DNA of 64,000 nucleotides from Hymenobacter cellulosivorans (GTDB taxonomy: Bacteria; Bacteroidota; Bacteroidia; Cytophagales; Hymenobacteraceae), in assembly GCF_022919135.1 (NCBI RefSeq), contig NZ_CP095049.1, positions 3,414,501 through 3,478,500 on the forward strand, read 5' to 3'. The position numbers and the translations under genes were made by a program. The notes under the pieces were generated by a model that worked only from the letters and a program-made list of their open reading frames with translations, searched no databases and was not told where the DNA came from. Positions 7,995 through 16,733 of this stretch are shown one piece after another. Each line of letters starts with the position of its first letter. Within the stretch, counting starts at the first letter, position 1.

Positions 7995-8002
7995 TACCTT
8001 TG
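7995..8002 (+). promoter_or_regulatory. Putative -7 promoter box TACCTTTG
   Basis: An exact match to the Bacteroidota -7 consensus TAnnTTTG, just 6 bases before the ATG at 8009. If transcription begins about 6-7 bases downstream, the mRNA would be leaderless or nearly so. No good -33 TTTG was seen at the expected distance. Confidence 0.45.
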
Positions 8003-8008
8003 TAGGTG

Positions 8009-8494
8009 ATGCAAGAACTGAATCTGCCGCCTTTCGGGTACAAAGTTACCCAATCCGGCGAAAATTTGCTAATCTGGGATATTCTGCGCCGCAAACAAGT
8101 GGTGCTCACGCCCGAGGAATGGGTCCGTCAGCACGTGGTACACTATCTGATTGACCACCTGGGGTATCCGAAAAGCCTGCTGAGCCTGGAACGGGGCCAC
8201 GCCTACAACAAGCGCCAGAAGCGCACCGACCTCTGCGCCTTTGATGCCAGCGGCAAACCGTTGCTGCTGGTCGAGTGCAAGGCCTCCTCGGTGGCCCTGA
8301 CGAGTGCCGTAGCCATGCAGATCGGTACCTATAACCAAACCATCGGGGCTCCGCTGCTGCTGGTCACGAACGGGGTGCAGCACTTCTGCTGGCGGGTCCA
8401 TTCCCTGAACCGTACCAATCAAGCCTTGTCTTTTATTCCCACCTACGCCGAGGCGCTGGAGCTACTGGCCCTGGCCCACCCCGACGCCTCATGA
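8009..8494 (+). CDS. HsdR N-terminal-like nuclease-domain protein
   Basis: A 161-residue protein matching the stand-alone HSDR_N (type I restriction enzyme R subunit N-terminal) proteins that are widespread in Bacteroidota. It shows the PD-(D/E)xK-like core: RTDLCAFDASGKPLLLVECKASS, where Asp of RTDLC and the ECK of LVECK are the metal/catalytic residues, followed by AVAMQIGTYNQTIGAPLLLVTNG. The ATG at 8009 is preferred over the GTG at 8006. There are no methylase, specificity or helicase genes nearby, so this is not an intact restriction system; a housekeeping DNA role is possible. The next gene overlaps its end by 4 bases (ATGA). Confidence 0.8.
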   Translation: MQELNLPPFGYKVTQSGENLLIWDILRRKQVVLTPEEWVRQHVVHYLIDHLGYPKSLLSLERGHAYNKRQKRTDLCAFDASGKPLLLVECKASSVALTSAVAMQIGTYNQTIGAPLLLVTNGVQHFCWRVHSLNRTNQALSFIPTYAEALELLALAHPDAS

Positions 8495-9093
8495 TACCGG
8501 TCTGCAAGGGACTGCGGTTCTGGCTGGGCAGTTTGTTACTACTAGGCTTGGCAGTTGGCTGTCATTCGCGCCCGCAGGTACTGTACCTCACTTCGTTTGA
8601 TGAGCTGCCCGCCGAGCGGGTGCAAATCGTGCGAGAGGCCGTGCAGAAATTCTATGGCCGCCCGGTGCACCTGCTACCCACCCAGCACCACACTGCAGCT
8701 ACCATTTGCCGGGTGCGCCACCGGCACCGGGCCGCCGCGGTGCTGGAGCACCTGCAATTACTGCTACCCGACAGCACCACCGGCAAAATTCTGGCCCTGA
8801 CGACTAAGGACGTAGAAATTGAGGACGGCACCCGCCGGCCGCACTGGGGCGTAATGGGCCTGGCCAATCATGCCGGGGGCAATGCCTGCGTGGTATCCTC
8901 CTTTCGGCTCGGGGGCCGGACCGACCGGCTGCGCAAAGTTAGTTTGCACGAAGTGGGGCACTTGCTCAGCTTGCCCCACTGCCAGTCGGGTACGGCCACG
9001 TGCTTTATGCAGGATGCCCGCGGCCGTGCCGCTACCGTCGACCGTGCCCGGGAGCAGCTTTGCCGGGAGTGCCGGGCGCGGCTGGCGTGGTAA
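8491..9093 (+). CDS. Archaemetzincin-like zinc metalloprotease, predicted lipoprotein
   Basis: A 200-residue protein with a lipoprotein-type signal (LLLLGLAVGC). The catalytic zinc site HEVGHLLSLPHC fits HExxHxxxxxHC, and it is followed by CFM and, 18 or so residues later, CREC. That is the archaemetzincin pattern of an extended HExxH with a structural zinc held by four cysteines; the usual Gly at position 8 of the motif is Ser here. The upstream part is shorter than in mammalian AMZ proteins but like bacterial ones. Substrates of this family are largely undefined. It overlaps the HsdR-N-like gene by 4 bp (translational coupling) and abuts the convergent sulfatase gene with no base between the stop codons. 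Confidence 0.8.
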   Translation: MIPVCKGLRFWLGSLLLLGLAVGCHSRPQVLYLTSFDELPAERVQIVREAVQKFYGRPVHLLPTQHHTAATICRVRHRHRAAAVLEHLQLLLPDSTTGKILALTTKDVEIEDGTRRPHWGVMGLANHAGGNACVVSSFRLGGRTDRLRKVSLHEVGHLLSLPHCQSGTATCFMQDARGRAATVDRAREQLCRECRARLAW

Positions 9094-10998
9094 TCAGCGC
9101 TTATACAGGGAGTTATCCAGCAAGCCGTTGGTGAAGAGCTGCAGGCAGGCTTTGAGCTCGTCGCCGTACTGTTTGAGCTTCTGCGGGTCGGGGTTTTTCA
9201 GCGGCTCGGCGGGCATGCTGTGCGTCTGGTAGGGGTAGAGCCGCACCTGGTTGGTGGCCGTCAGCTCCGTCACGAAGTCGCGGTGCACCAGGAAGTGGGA
9301 ATTGTCGCGCAGAAAGATGGCCCGGCCGCTGGTGCGGTTATCAAACACGGAGTAGCCAAAGGGCAGCAGCTGCTTCTCGGCCGCAATGCCCAGGTAGTCG
9401 ATGACGGTGGGCGTCACGTCGGCCTGCTGGGTGATGCGGTGCACGTCGGCGGCGGGCAGCGGGCCCCCGGGATGGTAGAGCAGCAGTGGCGTTTTGAAGG
9501 AACCCAGCACGTTCTGGTACTCGGGGCGTAGGGTCTGGGAAGTGTGGTCGGCCAGGATGATGAACAGCGTGCGGTTAAACCAAGGCTGCTTGCTGGCGGC
9601 TTTGAAGAACTGCTGCAGGGCAAAATCGGTGTAACCGATGGAAGCGTGAATCGGCAGCTCGCCGGGCGCGAATTTGCCCTTGTACTTGGCCGGTACCGGA
9701 AACGGCTCGTGCGAAGTCAGGGTGAACACCGTGGACAAAAACGGCTCCTTCTGCTGGCCCAGCTCCCGGGCAAAGTACTGCAGGTAGGGCTCGTCGAAGA
9801 TGCCCCAGTGGCCATCGTAATCCGGGCTTTTGGCCCCGCCGGGGTATTCGTTCAGCCCGTAGTAGCGCTGCATGCCGGCAATGCCACTGAAGGTATTGAA
9901 GCCCATGGTGCCGTTTTCGGCCCCGTGAAATACGGAAGTTGAATAGCCGTGGCGGCCCAGCAGCTCGCCCAGGCCGTGCAGCTCGTCGGTCTGGAAATTG
10001 GAGGTGATAAACGGGCTGTCCATCAGCCCGGGCAAACCCGCCAGCACCGCCGGCAACGACTCGATGGAGCGGCGGCCGTTGGCGTAGTGGTCCCGGAAAA
10101 ACAGGCCCTGCGTCGCCAACGAGTCGAAAAACGGGGTGTAGCCCTTGCCGCCGTTTTCGATGCCGTTGTACTCCGAGGCAAAGCTTTCGATGAGCAGAAT
10201 CACCACGTTGTCGCGCGGGGCACCGGAGCGGGGCAGGGGCTTGTGAATAGCCAGCGCCTGCTGCAAGGCTGCTGGCGTAGTAAAGTAGTTGCGCCGCTCT
10301 ACGGGCTCGTAGCCAAAGCTTTTCTGGAAGGTAAAGGTGCTGTTCAGCGTGACGTGGCCCAGAATCGGGGGCGAGGTCTGCATAAAGGCGTGGCCGGTGC
10401 GCAAGGGCTTGAGCTGCAGGCCACCCCGAATACCGAGCACGGTAAAAGCAGCCAGCACCACGATTTCCAGCGCCACGCGGCCAAAGCGGCGGATAGTGCG
10501 CGGCTCACGGGCATAGTACTCGGCATCCCGGACCGTAGGCATCGGGTAGAAATACCACAGCAGCCCAAACAGCAGACTAAAAGGAATCAGCAGGAACCAG
10601 TAATGGCCTACCAGCTGCCCGGCTTGCCGCTGAATGTCGCCGGTAATGGTAAACAACTCGTTGCTGGTGCGCCGCCCGATAAACTTAAAGTAGATAGTGT
10701 CAATCAGGTTGACGGCCAGCCCCAGTGCATTCAGCACCAAATACACTCCGCGCAGCGCCCGTTGCCAGCTGCGGCCAAAGCTAGGAACCAACGACAGCAG
10801 CAGGAAGGGAATATTCAGCAGTAGAATGGCCGAAATATCGAACCGGAAGCCGTGCAGAAAAGCCCAGAGCACCTGGTTGAGACTAGCTTCCTGAAATGCC
10901 GCATAGTTGGCCCAGTAAAAGCCCAAACGCAAGAACACGTAAGCGCCCATGAGCAACAGCAGGCGGCGCACCAGCAAACGCAACAGCGGGGAAATCAT
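9094..10998 (-). CDS. LTA synthase-family membrane sulfatase/phosphoglycerol transferase
   Basis: A 634-residue protein: about five transmembrane segments in residues 1-190 (FLRLGFYWANYAAF, AILLLNIPFLLLSLVPSF, FLLIPFSLLFGLLWYFYP and others), then a large extracytoplasmic alkaline-phosphatase-fold domain. Motifs are NVVILLIESFASEYNG (first metal ligand Glu), NGRRSIESLPAVLAG (Ser in place of the LtaS nucleophile Thr), TLTSHEPF and LFIILADHTSQT (Asp-His metal ligands). This is the LTA synthase/MdoB family, which in Gram-negative Bacteroidota transfers phospho-head groups to envelope glycans or lipids; the acceptor is unknown. The ATG at 10998 is used; a TTG lies 12 bases upstream. The SUKH-like gene ends 17 bp upstream and is probably in the same operon. 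Confidence 0.87.
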   Translation of the reverse strand: MISPLLRLLVRRLLLLMGAYVFLRLGFYWANYAAFQEASLNQVLWAFLHGFRFDISAILLLNIPFLLLSLVPSFGRSWQRALRGVYLVLNALGLAVNLIDTIYFKFIGRRTSNELFTITGDIQRQAGQLVGHYWFLLIPFSLLFGLLWYFYPMPTVRDAEYYAREPRTIRRFGRVALEIVVLAAFTVLGIRGGLQLKPLRTGHAFMQTSPPILGHVTLNSTFTFQKSFGYEPVERRNYFTTPAALQQALAIHKPLPRSGAPRDNVVILLIESFASEYNGIENGGKGYTPFFDSLATQGLFFRDHYANGRRSIESLPAVLAGLPGLMDSPFITSNFQTDELHGLGELLGRHGYSTSVFHGAENGTMGFNTFSGIAGMQRYYGLNEYPGGAKSPDYDGHWGIFDEPYLQYFARELGQQKEPFLSTVFTLTSHEPFPVPAKYKGKFAPGELPIHASIGYTDFALQQFFKAASKQPWFNRTLFIILADHTSQTLRPEYQNVLGSFKTPLLLYHPGGPLPAADVHRITQQADVTPTVIDYLGIAAEKQLLPFGYSVFDNRTSGRAIFLRDNSHFLVHRDFVTELTATNQVRLYPYQTHSMPAEPLKNPDPQKLKQYGDELKACLQLFTNGLLDNSLYKR

Positions 10999-11015
10999 GC
11001 GGGCAGTCAACGGCG

Positions 11016-11615
11016 TTAGTCCTGGCTGGGCTTAAGGTGAATATTCTGGCCGTCGGGCAAGTCTTTGATCTGCTTGTAAAAGCTGGCCAGAAAACTCAGC
11101 CGCTCAGCCACGGGTTCCGGCTTCAGCGTCGGTTTCACCGCCGATTTGATGCACAAGGGCGGCACAACGCTCAACAACTGACCGGGCTCCAGCTTGCCGC
11201 CCCGCTGCTGAAACGCGCGCAGCGGCTCCATGCCCAGGGCATCGAGCGGAAACTTCTCAACTCCGAATAGAAAGTGCTTGAAGTCGACTTCCAGATCGGC
11301 CAGCTCCCCGGTTTCGGTGTCCAGAAACAGCACCGCGTCGCCGCGCAGCAGAAACTGGTTGCCCACACAGTCCTGGGCAAAGGGAATGTCGGTTTCCAGC
11401 ACTTCCGCGTAGGTGTGCCAGAAAGCAGCTCCGCTTTGCCAGGCGGTGTGCAAGGAGTGCCAGGTGGGCTCCTGCACGCAGCCCCGGATGTGCAATCCAC
11501 CAAAGTAAGCCACCACGCCGTTTTGCTCGCGCAAAAAGGTCTGCAGATAGGAGGGAAGGCGGGCAAAGCTTACTAGGTCAGTCAACTCGCCGCCGGTATA
11601 CAGAATTCCTTTCAT
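11016..11615 (-). CDS. SUKH/T6-immunity-like protein of unknown function
   Basis: A 199-residue soluble protein without signal. Its layout, LPSYLQTFLREQNGVVAYFGG near the start, then DIPFAQDCVGNQFLLRGDAV with VLFLDTETGELAD, is like the SMI1/KNR4 (SUKH) and Tdi1/GAD-related immunity folds: a helix with NGxxxxxGG, followed by FAxDxxGNxFxL and a strand with DxExG. Such proteins may neutralise toxins or serve other binding roles. No toxin gene is adjacent. It is followed closely by the LTA-synthase-like gene. The superfamily assignment is by pattern only. Confidence 0.6.
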   Translation of the reverse strand: MKGILYTGGELTDLVSFARLPSYLQTFLREQNGVVAYFGGLHIRGCVQEPTWHSLHTAWQSGAAFWHTYAEVLETDIPFAQDCVGNQFLLRGDAVLFLDTETGELADLEVDFKHFLFGVEKFPLDALGMEPLRAFQQRGGKLEPGQLLSVVPPLCIKSAVKPTLKPEPVAERLSFLASFYKQIKDLPDGQNIHLKPSQD

Positions 11616-11716
11616 GAAAGTAGCGCGAAGCTCCAGCCCCGCGGGTCGTCAGGACCCAAACGGGGTGCCCGCGAAATTCGTGCAACGAAACACGCCGCTG
11701 GAGCGGCGCGCTACAG

Positions 11717-11757
11717 AAAAAAAGCCTTCCCGAGGATGAGTCGGGAAGGCTTTTTTT
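11717..11757 (-). terminator. Terminator after alanine dehydrogenase
   Basis: A perfect stem, AAAAAAAGCCTTCCCGA with TCGGGAAGGCTTTTTTT, around a short GGATGAG loop, with A and T tracts on both sides. It lies 15 bp beyond the ald stop and can act in either direction. Confidence 0.85.
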
Positions 11758-11771
11758 GGTACTTAAAAAGC

Positions 11772-12899
11772 TTAGGCGGTGGCGCCTTCCAGCACGGTAT
11801 CCACGCTTACCAGCGGCAGATTCCAGGCTTCGGCCACACCGGGGTACACCACTTCGCCGTGCACCACGTTCAGGCCCAGACGCAGCGAGGCGTCGCGGCG
11901 GCAGGCTTCCTGCCAGCCCAGGTTGGCCAGCTTCACGGCGTAAGGCAACGTGGCGTTGGTCAGCGCCAGAGTCGAAGTGTACGGTACGGCACCGGGCATG
12001 TTGGCCACGCAGTAATGCACGATGTCGTCGATGATGAAAGTAGGGTTTTCGTGGGTCGTGGGCACGCAGGTCTCGATGCAGCCACCCTGGTCCACGGCCA
12101 CGTCCACGAGCACCGTACCGGGGCGCATGGTCTTGAGCATTTCGCGGGTAATCAGGTGCGGAGCCTTGGCGCCGGGAATCAGGACGGCACCCACCACGAG
12201 GTCGGCGGTTTTGATGGCTTCGCGGATGTTGTACTCGTTCGAGTACTGGGTTACCACGTTCTTGGGCATGAAATCGTCCAATTCGCGCAGACGGTTCAGG
12301 CTGATGTCCATGATGGTTACCTGGGCGCCGAGGCCGGCGGCTACTTTAGCAGCCTGGGTACCAACGATACCGCCGCCGAGTACCAGCACGTGGGCGGGCT
12401 TTACGCCGGGTACGCCGCCGAGCAGAATGCCGCGGCCTTTCAGGGGTTTCTCCAGGTACTTGGCACCTTCCTGGGGGGCCATGCGGCCAGCCACCTCGCT
12501 CATCGGGATAAGCAAAGGCAGGGCGCGCGAGGGCAGTTCTACGGTTTCGTAGGCCAGGCACACCGCTTTGCGCTCAATCATAGCGTGGGTCAGTTCCTCG
12601 CCCGAGGCAAAGTGGAAGTAGGTGAACAGCAGCTGGCCTTCCTTAATCAGGTTGTATTCCTCCTTGATCGGCTCTTTTACCTTCACAATCATTTCGGCCT
12701 TCTCGTACACGGCCGCAATGGTAGGCAGGATGGTAGCGCCAGCCTGCTCGTACTCAGCGTCCTGAAAACCGCTGCCTTCACCGGCCGTGGCTTGCACATA
12801 CACGTCGTGGCCGTGCTTGCGGAATTCAGCCACACCAGCTGGGGTGAGGCCGACACGGTTTTCGTTGTTTTTGATTTCTTTCGGTACGCCGATGATCAT
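11772..12899 (-). CDS. ald: Alanine dehydrogenase
   Basis: A 375-residue NAD-dependent enzyme interconverting L-alanine with pyruvate and ammonia. It begins [20 protein letters not shown], the family N-terminus with the substrate-binding Arg and a catalytic Lys/His region (KVKEP, FTYFHFA). The Rossmann motif [14 protein letters not shown] lies near residue 170, and [12 protein letters not shown] and [17 protein letters not shown] are typical C-terminal signatures. The length matches family members (about 370). It is a single gene with its own terminator; the 347-bp space upstream should hold its promoter. Confidence 0.95.
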   Translation of the reverse strand: MIIGVPKEIKNNENRVGLTPAGVAEFRKHGHDVYVQATAGEGSGFQDAEYEQAGATILPTIAAVYEKAEMIVKVKEPIKEEYNLIKEGQLLFTYFHFASGEELTHAMIERKAVCLAYETVELPSRALPLLIPMSEVAGRMAPQEGAKYLEKPLKGRGILLGGVPGVKPAHVLVLGGGIVGTQAAKVAAGLGAQVTIMDISLNRLRELDDFMPKNVVTQYSNEYNIREAIKTADLVVGAVLIPGAKAPHLITREMLKTMRPGTVLVDVAVDQGGCIETCVPTTHENPTFIIDDIVHYCVANMPGAVPYTSTLALTNATLPYAVKLANLGWQEACRRDASLRLGLNVVHGEVVYPGVAEAWNLPLVSVDTVLEGATA

Positions 12900-13246
12900 G
12901 GGAGGAACTGAAGAGTGGGTGGAGGGGAAATACTATCTGAAAACGGCCGCAAAGATACAAAAGAAGCCGGCTTCGTGGGTGTAAAATGCGGCTATTGACA
13001 AGGAAGGTTCCACCGGGTTGCACAAGAGGGCAAAGTAGCTCCGTACAAAAATCTCCAACCGGAGCGGGCATCTTGAGCCGGCGCGAAGCAAAGTGAAGGC
13101 GCTTGCTCATCTACCCCTACCAAATTACTGTTACAACAAAAAGCCCTTTGCCAACCGTTGGCAAAGGGCTTTTTGTTGTAACAGTAACCTTCTCATTCGG
13201 GCCAGAAAGGCCGGATGACAGATCCTACAAATGGGTCTGGCTAGAC
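12900..13246. other. Intergenic region between ald and the DUF1573 gene
   Basis: No gene is supported. The first ~130 bp should hold the ald promoter (minus strand), though I see no convincing -7/-33 pair. The only strong structure is the long palindrome at 13125-13187. Confidence 0.6.
13125..13187 (-). terminator. Long hairpin (31-bp perfect arms) after the DUF1573 gene
   Basis: Arms of 31 bp pair without mismatch around a single central C at 13156. The inner part, AAAAAGCCCTTTGCCAAC with its complement, is a standard terminator with U-tract; the outer part extends the stem with TTACTGTTACAAC. It lies about 60 bp beyond the DUF1573 stop and can act on both strands. Confidence 0.85.
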
Positions 13247-14029
13247 CTACTTGAATGGCACGGCCACGCCGCTTTCCTTTACCATGCTGGCCGCGTTCAG
13301 GTCGCGCACCACGTTGGCTTTCAGCGTCAGCTTGGCGTCGCCGTGCAGGTCGTTCGAGCCGATAGTGACTATGTCGCTCACGGTACCAACCTGGCGCTGG
13401 GCATAAATCAGTTCTACCGTAGCGCTCTGGCCCGCCTTAATCGGGGCCGGCGTAGCTTTGTAGCCCACACAGTTGCACGACGAAGTCAGGGCGCCGAGCT
13501 GTAGATCCTGCTTACCGGTATTGCGCACCGTAAACTTGGCCACGGGCTGCTGGCCGGCTTCCATCTTGCCAAAGTCGTGGCTGGTGCGGTCCAGCACCAG
13601 GCGGGGCGACTGTGCCAGCTGGGCCGGCGTGAGCGTAGCTTTCACCTCTTCCTTGTTCAGCACGTTACCCTTAATGCTGAGCACGGCGCTGGGCGTGCTG
13701 GCGTTGCTGGTCACGGTTACGGTTTTGTTGAAAATACCGGGCCGGCCGGCGCTGCTGTACATGGCCTTGATGATGCCGCTCTTGCCGGGCAAAACGGGCG
13801 TTTTGGTCCAGTCGGGAGTGGTGCAGCCGCAGCTGGCCTGCACGTTGGCAATAATGATGGGCTGATTACCGGTATTCTTGAACTTGAACTCGTGCGTAGC
13901 CATGGTGCCCTCAGCCACGTTGCCGAAGTCGTGGGCTTCTTTCTCGAACGTCATGACGCCCTGGGCGCGGGCTCCAAAGCTGGCGGCTCCCAGTACCAGA
14001 GCCAGGAAAAAGGAGGCGAGATTTTTCAT
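13247..14029 (-). CDS. DUF1573 secreted protein
   Basis: A 260-residue protein with signal peptide (MKNLASFFLALVLGAASFGARAQ in outline, cleavage after ARA). It contains two copies of the DUF1573 immunoglobulin-like domain: first HDFGNVAEGTMATHEFKFKNTG with ASCGCTTPDW, then HDFGKMEAGQQPVAKFTVRNTG with SSCNCVGY. The paired C-x-C in each repeat is the family hallmark. DUF1573 proteins are common exported proteins in Bacteroidota; function is not established. The ATG at 14029 precedes the signal peptide directly. Confidence 0.88.
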   Translation of the reverse strand: MKNLASFFLALVLGAASFGARAQGVMTFEKEAHDFGNVAEGTMATHEFKFKNTGNQPIIIANVQASCGCTTPDWTKTPVLPGKSGIIKAMYSSAGRPGIFNKTVTVTSNASTPSAVLSIKGNVLNKEEVKATLTPAQLAQSPRLVLDRTSHDFGKMEAGQQPVAKFTVRNTGKQDLQLGALTSSCNCVGYKATPAPIKAGQSATVELIYAQRQVGTVSDIVTIGSNDLHGDAKLTLKANVVRDLNAASMVKESGVAVPFK

Positions 14030-14166
14030 AAGTAAAGCAAGTAGAGGATAGACGAAGGCAAAACGGGCGGCCACCGGCGTGGCCTGTCAGCCAAAGATAG
14101 ACAAAAACGCGCCTGATTCGTAGGGGTGCCAGAAAGCCGCCTCGTGAAAGCTCGCGCCCAAATCCG

Positions 14167-14174
14167 TACTTTTG
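14167..14174 (+). promoter_or_regulatory. Putative -7 box TACTTTTG of the E1 gene
   Basis: It fits the Bacteroidota -7 pattern TAnnTTTG and would place the transcription start near 14181, giving a 5' UTR of about 66 bases before the ATG at 14247. A -33 element is not obvious. Confidence 0.4.
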
Positions 14175-14246
14175 TGCGCCTGCTCCGGCGGGCATTCGTT
14201 CCCACCCCGATTTTTTGCCTCCAATTCCCGCCTACTTCCTTTCGAT

Positions 14247-16661
14247 ATGCCCACTGCTGAACCCCTCGTAGCGGCCGCTGCCGCCCTAAGCAAAGAAGAA
14301 TTGCTCCGCGACTACCGCCTGGGCTGGGAAAGCCGGCAGGCCTCCCTGGCCGGCCGCAAGGAAGTATTCATGGGCAAAGCCAAATTCGGCATCTTCGGCG
14401 ACGGCAAAGAGCTGCCCCAGCTGGCCATGGCCCGCGCCTTCCAGCCCGGCGACTTCCGCTCCGGCTACTACCGCGACCAGACCTTTATGCTGGCCGCCGG
14501 CGAACTGACCCTGCAGCAGTACTTTGCCCAGCTCTACGCCACCCCCGACGCCGAAGCCGAGCCCGCCACCGCCGGCCGCGCCATGAACGGCCACTTCGCC
14601 ACCCGGCTGCTCGACGAAGACGGCAACTTCAAAAACCTGGCAGAACTCAAGAACTCCTCGGCCGATATTTCGCCCACTGCCGGCCAGATGCCCCGCCTCG
14701 TGGGCCTGGCCTATGCCTCCAAGCTCTACCGCCAAAACCCCGAACTGCACGAGTTGACGCAGTTTTCGGTGAATGGCAACGAGGTAGCCTTTGGTACGAT
14801 TGGCAACGCCAGCACCTCGGAAGGCATGTTCTTCGAGGCCATCAATGCGGCCGGCGTGCTCCAGATTCCGATGCTGATTTCGGTCTGGGATGACCACTAC
14901 GGCATTTCGGTGCCCGCCGAGTACCAGACCACCAAGCAGAGCATCAGCGAAATCCTGGCTGGCTTTCAGCGCAACGCGCCAGGCGAGCAGGGCTTCGAAA
15001 TTTTCGTGGTCAAGGGCTGGGACTACCCGGCGTTGGTCGATACCTACCTGCGGGCCGCTGAGGTCTGCCGCCGCGAGCATGTGCCCGTTCTGATTCACGT
15101 CACGGAAGTAACCCAGCCCCAGGGCCACTCCACCTCCGGCTCCCACGAGCGCTACAAGAGCAAGGAGCGCCTGAGCTGGGAAGAAGAGCACGACTGCCTG
15201 CGCAAAATGCGCGAGTGGCTGCTCAGCGAAGGCCACGCCTCAGCCGAGGAGCTCGACCAGATTGAGAGTGAAACCAAAGACGTGGTGAAAAAAGCCCGCG
15301 TGGCCGCCTGGGATTCGTTTTTCAACCCCATCAAGCAGGAGCGCGACGAGGCCGTGGCGCTGCTGGAAAAGCTGGTGGCTGAAACCGGGGAGGAAAACCG
15401 CCTCCACGAAATGGTGGAGCAGCTGCGCCACAACCCGACGCCCATCCGTGCCGACATTGTACGCACCATCAAGCGGGCCCTGCGCCTGGTGCGCGATACG
15501 CGTAGTGGTGCCCGCCGCAGCCTGCAAAACCATCTGGAGCAGGCCTTGGCCGAAAATTCGGACCGCTACAACTCCTACCTCTACAGCCAGAGCGAGCAGG
15601 CGGCGTTGAATATTGAGGTCGTGCCCGCCGAGTTTGCGGCCAACACGCCCCAAGTCGATGCCCGGGAAGTGCTGCAGGCTTGCTTCGAGGCCAACTTCCG
15701 CCGCGACCCGACCATCTTCGCCATCGGGGAGGACGTGGGTAAAATCGGGGACGTGAACCAGGCGTTTGCCGGCTTGCAGGACAAGTTTGGGGAGCTGCGC
15801 GTGACCGACACCGGTATCCGGGAATGCACCATCGTGGGGCAGGGGATTGGCGCTGCGCTGCGCGGCCTGCGGCCCATCACCGAAATCCAGTACCTGGACT
15901 ACCTGCTCTACGCTATCCAGATTCTGAGCGACGATGTGGCCTGCCTGCAGTACCGCACCAAGGGCGGGCAGAAAGCTCCGCTGATTGTACGCACCCGCGG
16001 CCACCGCTTGGAAGGCATCTGGCACTCCGGCTCTCCTATTGGGATGATTTTGAGCAGCATCCGCGGTATGCACGTACTGGTGCCCCGCGACATGACCCAG
16101 GCCGCCGGCTTCTATAACACGTTGCTGCGCTCCGACGAGCCGGCTCTCGTCATTGAGTGCCTGAACGGCTACCGCCTCAAGGAGCGGATTCCGCAGAACG
16201 TGGGCGAATTCACGGTACCTCTGGGCGTACCCGAAATCCTGCAGGAAGGCCAGGATATTACTATCGTGACCTACGGCTCGATGTGCCGCATCGTGCAGGA
16301 TGCCGCCCGGCAACTGGCCGAGGTGGGCATTTCGGTGGAAATCATCGACGTGCAGACCCTGCTGCCCTTTGATATTGACCACGTCATTGCCGACAGCCTG
16401 CGCAAAACCAACCGGGTACTGTTTGCCGACGAAGACGTGCCCGGCGGGGCCACGGCCTACATGATGCAGCACGTGCTCGACGAGCAACAGGGCTACCGCT
16501 TCCTCGATTCCCAGCCCCGCTGCCTTGCCGCCCAGGCTCACCGTCCGCCCTACGGCTCCGACGGTGACTATTTCTCCAAGCCCAACGCGGAGGACGTATT
16601 CGACGCCGTGTATGAGCTCATGCACGAAGCCGACCCCAAGCGTTTTCCGACCATTTACTAA
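14247..16661 (+). CDS. 2-oxoacid dehydrogenase E1, fused alpha and beta subunits
   Basis: An 804-residue thiamine-diphosphate enzyme. Residues about 15-400 are the E1 alpha half (SGYYRDQTFMLAAGELTLQQY; the ThDP/Mg site around NEVAFGTIGNASTSEGMFFEAIN), and about 480-804 the E1 beta half (FAIGEDVGKIGDVNQAF with the ThDP Glu, TEIQYLDYLLYA, RTRGHRLEGIWHSG, VTYGSM, EIIDVQTLLPFD). This natural fusion is usual for branched-chain-type E1 in Bacteroidota. It probably oxidatively decarboxylates branched-chain 2-oxoacids, passing the acyl group to an E2 lipoyl protein encoded elsewhere. The ATG at 14247 gives a normal N-terminus; the open frame upstream carries no conserved sequence. A terminator follows directly. 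Confidence 0.9.
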   Translation: MPTAEPLVAAAAALSKEELLRDYRLGWESRQASLAGRKEVFMGKAKFGIFGDGKELPQLAMARAFQPGDFRSGYYRDQTFMLAAGELTLQQYFAQLYATPDAEAEPATAGRAMNGHFATRLLDEDGNFKNLAELKNSSADISPTAGQMPRLVGLAYASKLYRQNPELHELTQFSVNGNEVAFGTIGNASTSEGMFFEAINAAGVLQIPMLISVWDDHYGISVPAEYQTTKQSISEILAGFQRNAPGEQGFEIFVVKGWDYPALVDTYLRAAEVCRREHVPVLIHVTEVTQPQGHSTSGSHERYKSKERLSWEEEHDCLRKMREWLLSEGHASAEELDQIESETKDVVKKARVAAWDSFFNPIKQERDEAVALLEKLVAETGEENRLHEMVEQLRHNPTPIRADIVRTIKRALRLVRDTRSGARRSLQNHLEQALAENSDRYNSYLYSQSEQAALNIEVVPAEFAANTPQVDAREVLQACFEANFRRDPTIFAIGEDVGKIGDVNQAFAGLQDKFGELRVTDTGIRECTIVGQGIGAALRGLRPITEIQYLDYLLYAIQILSDDVACLQYRTKGGQKAPLIVRTRGHRLEGIWHSGSPIGMILSSIRGMHVLVPRDMTQAAGFYNTLLRSDEPALVIECLNGYRLKERIPQNVGEFTVPLGVPEILQEGQDITIVTYGSMCRIVQDAARQLAEVGISVEIIDVQTLLPFDIDHVIADSLRKTNRVLFADEDVPGGATAYMMQHVLDEQQGYRFLDSQPRCLAAQAHRPPYGSDGDYFSKPNAEDVFDAVYELMHEADPKRFPTIY

Positions 16662-16674
16662 GGCTACTACAAGC

Positions 16675-16712
16675 AAAAGCCGGCCGGATGCTGAAACATC
16701 CGGCCGGCTTTT
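16675..16712 (+). terminator. Terminator after the E1 gene
   Basis: A 16-bp perfect stem, AAAAGCCGGCCGGATG with CATCCGGCCGGCTTTT, with loop CTGAAA, 13 bp after the stop codon. It may also serve the convergent lipoprotein gene. Confidence 0.85.
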
Positions 16713-16733
16713 ATATGGAATCAGAAGCGGCGC

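Noticed and set aside
15240..16676. A 478-codon minus-strand frame over the E1 gene
   Set aside because: Shadow of the E1 alpha/beta fusion; no motif, no start context.
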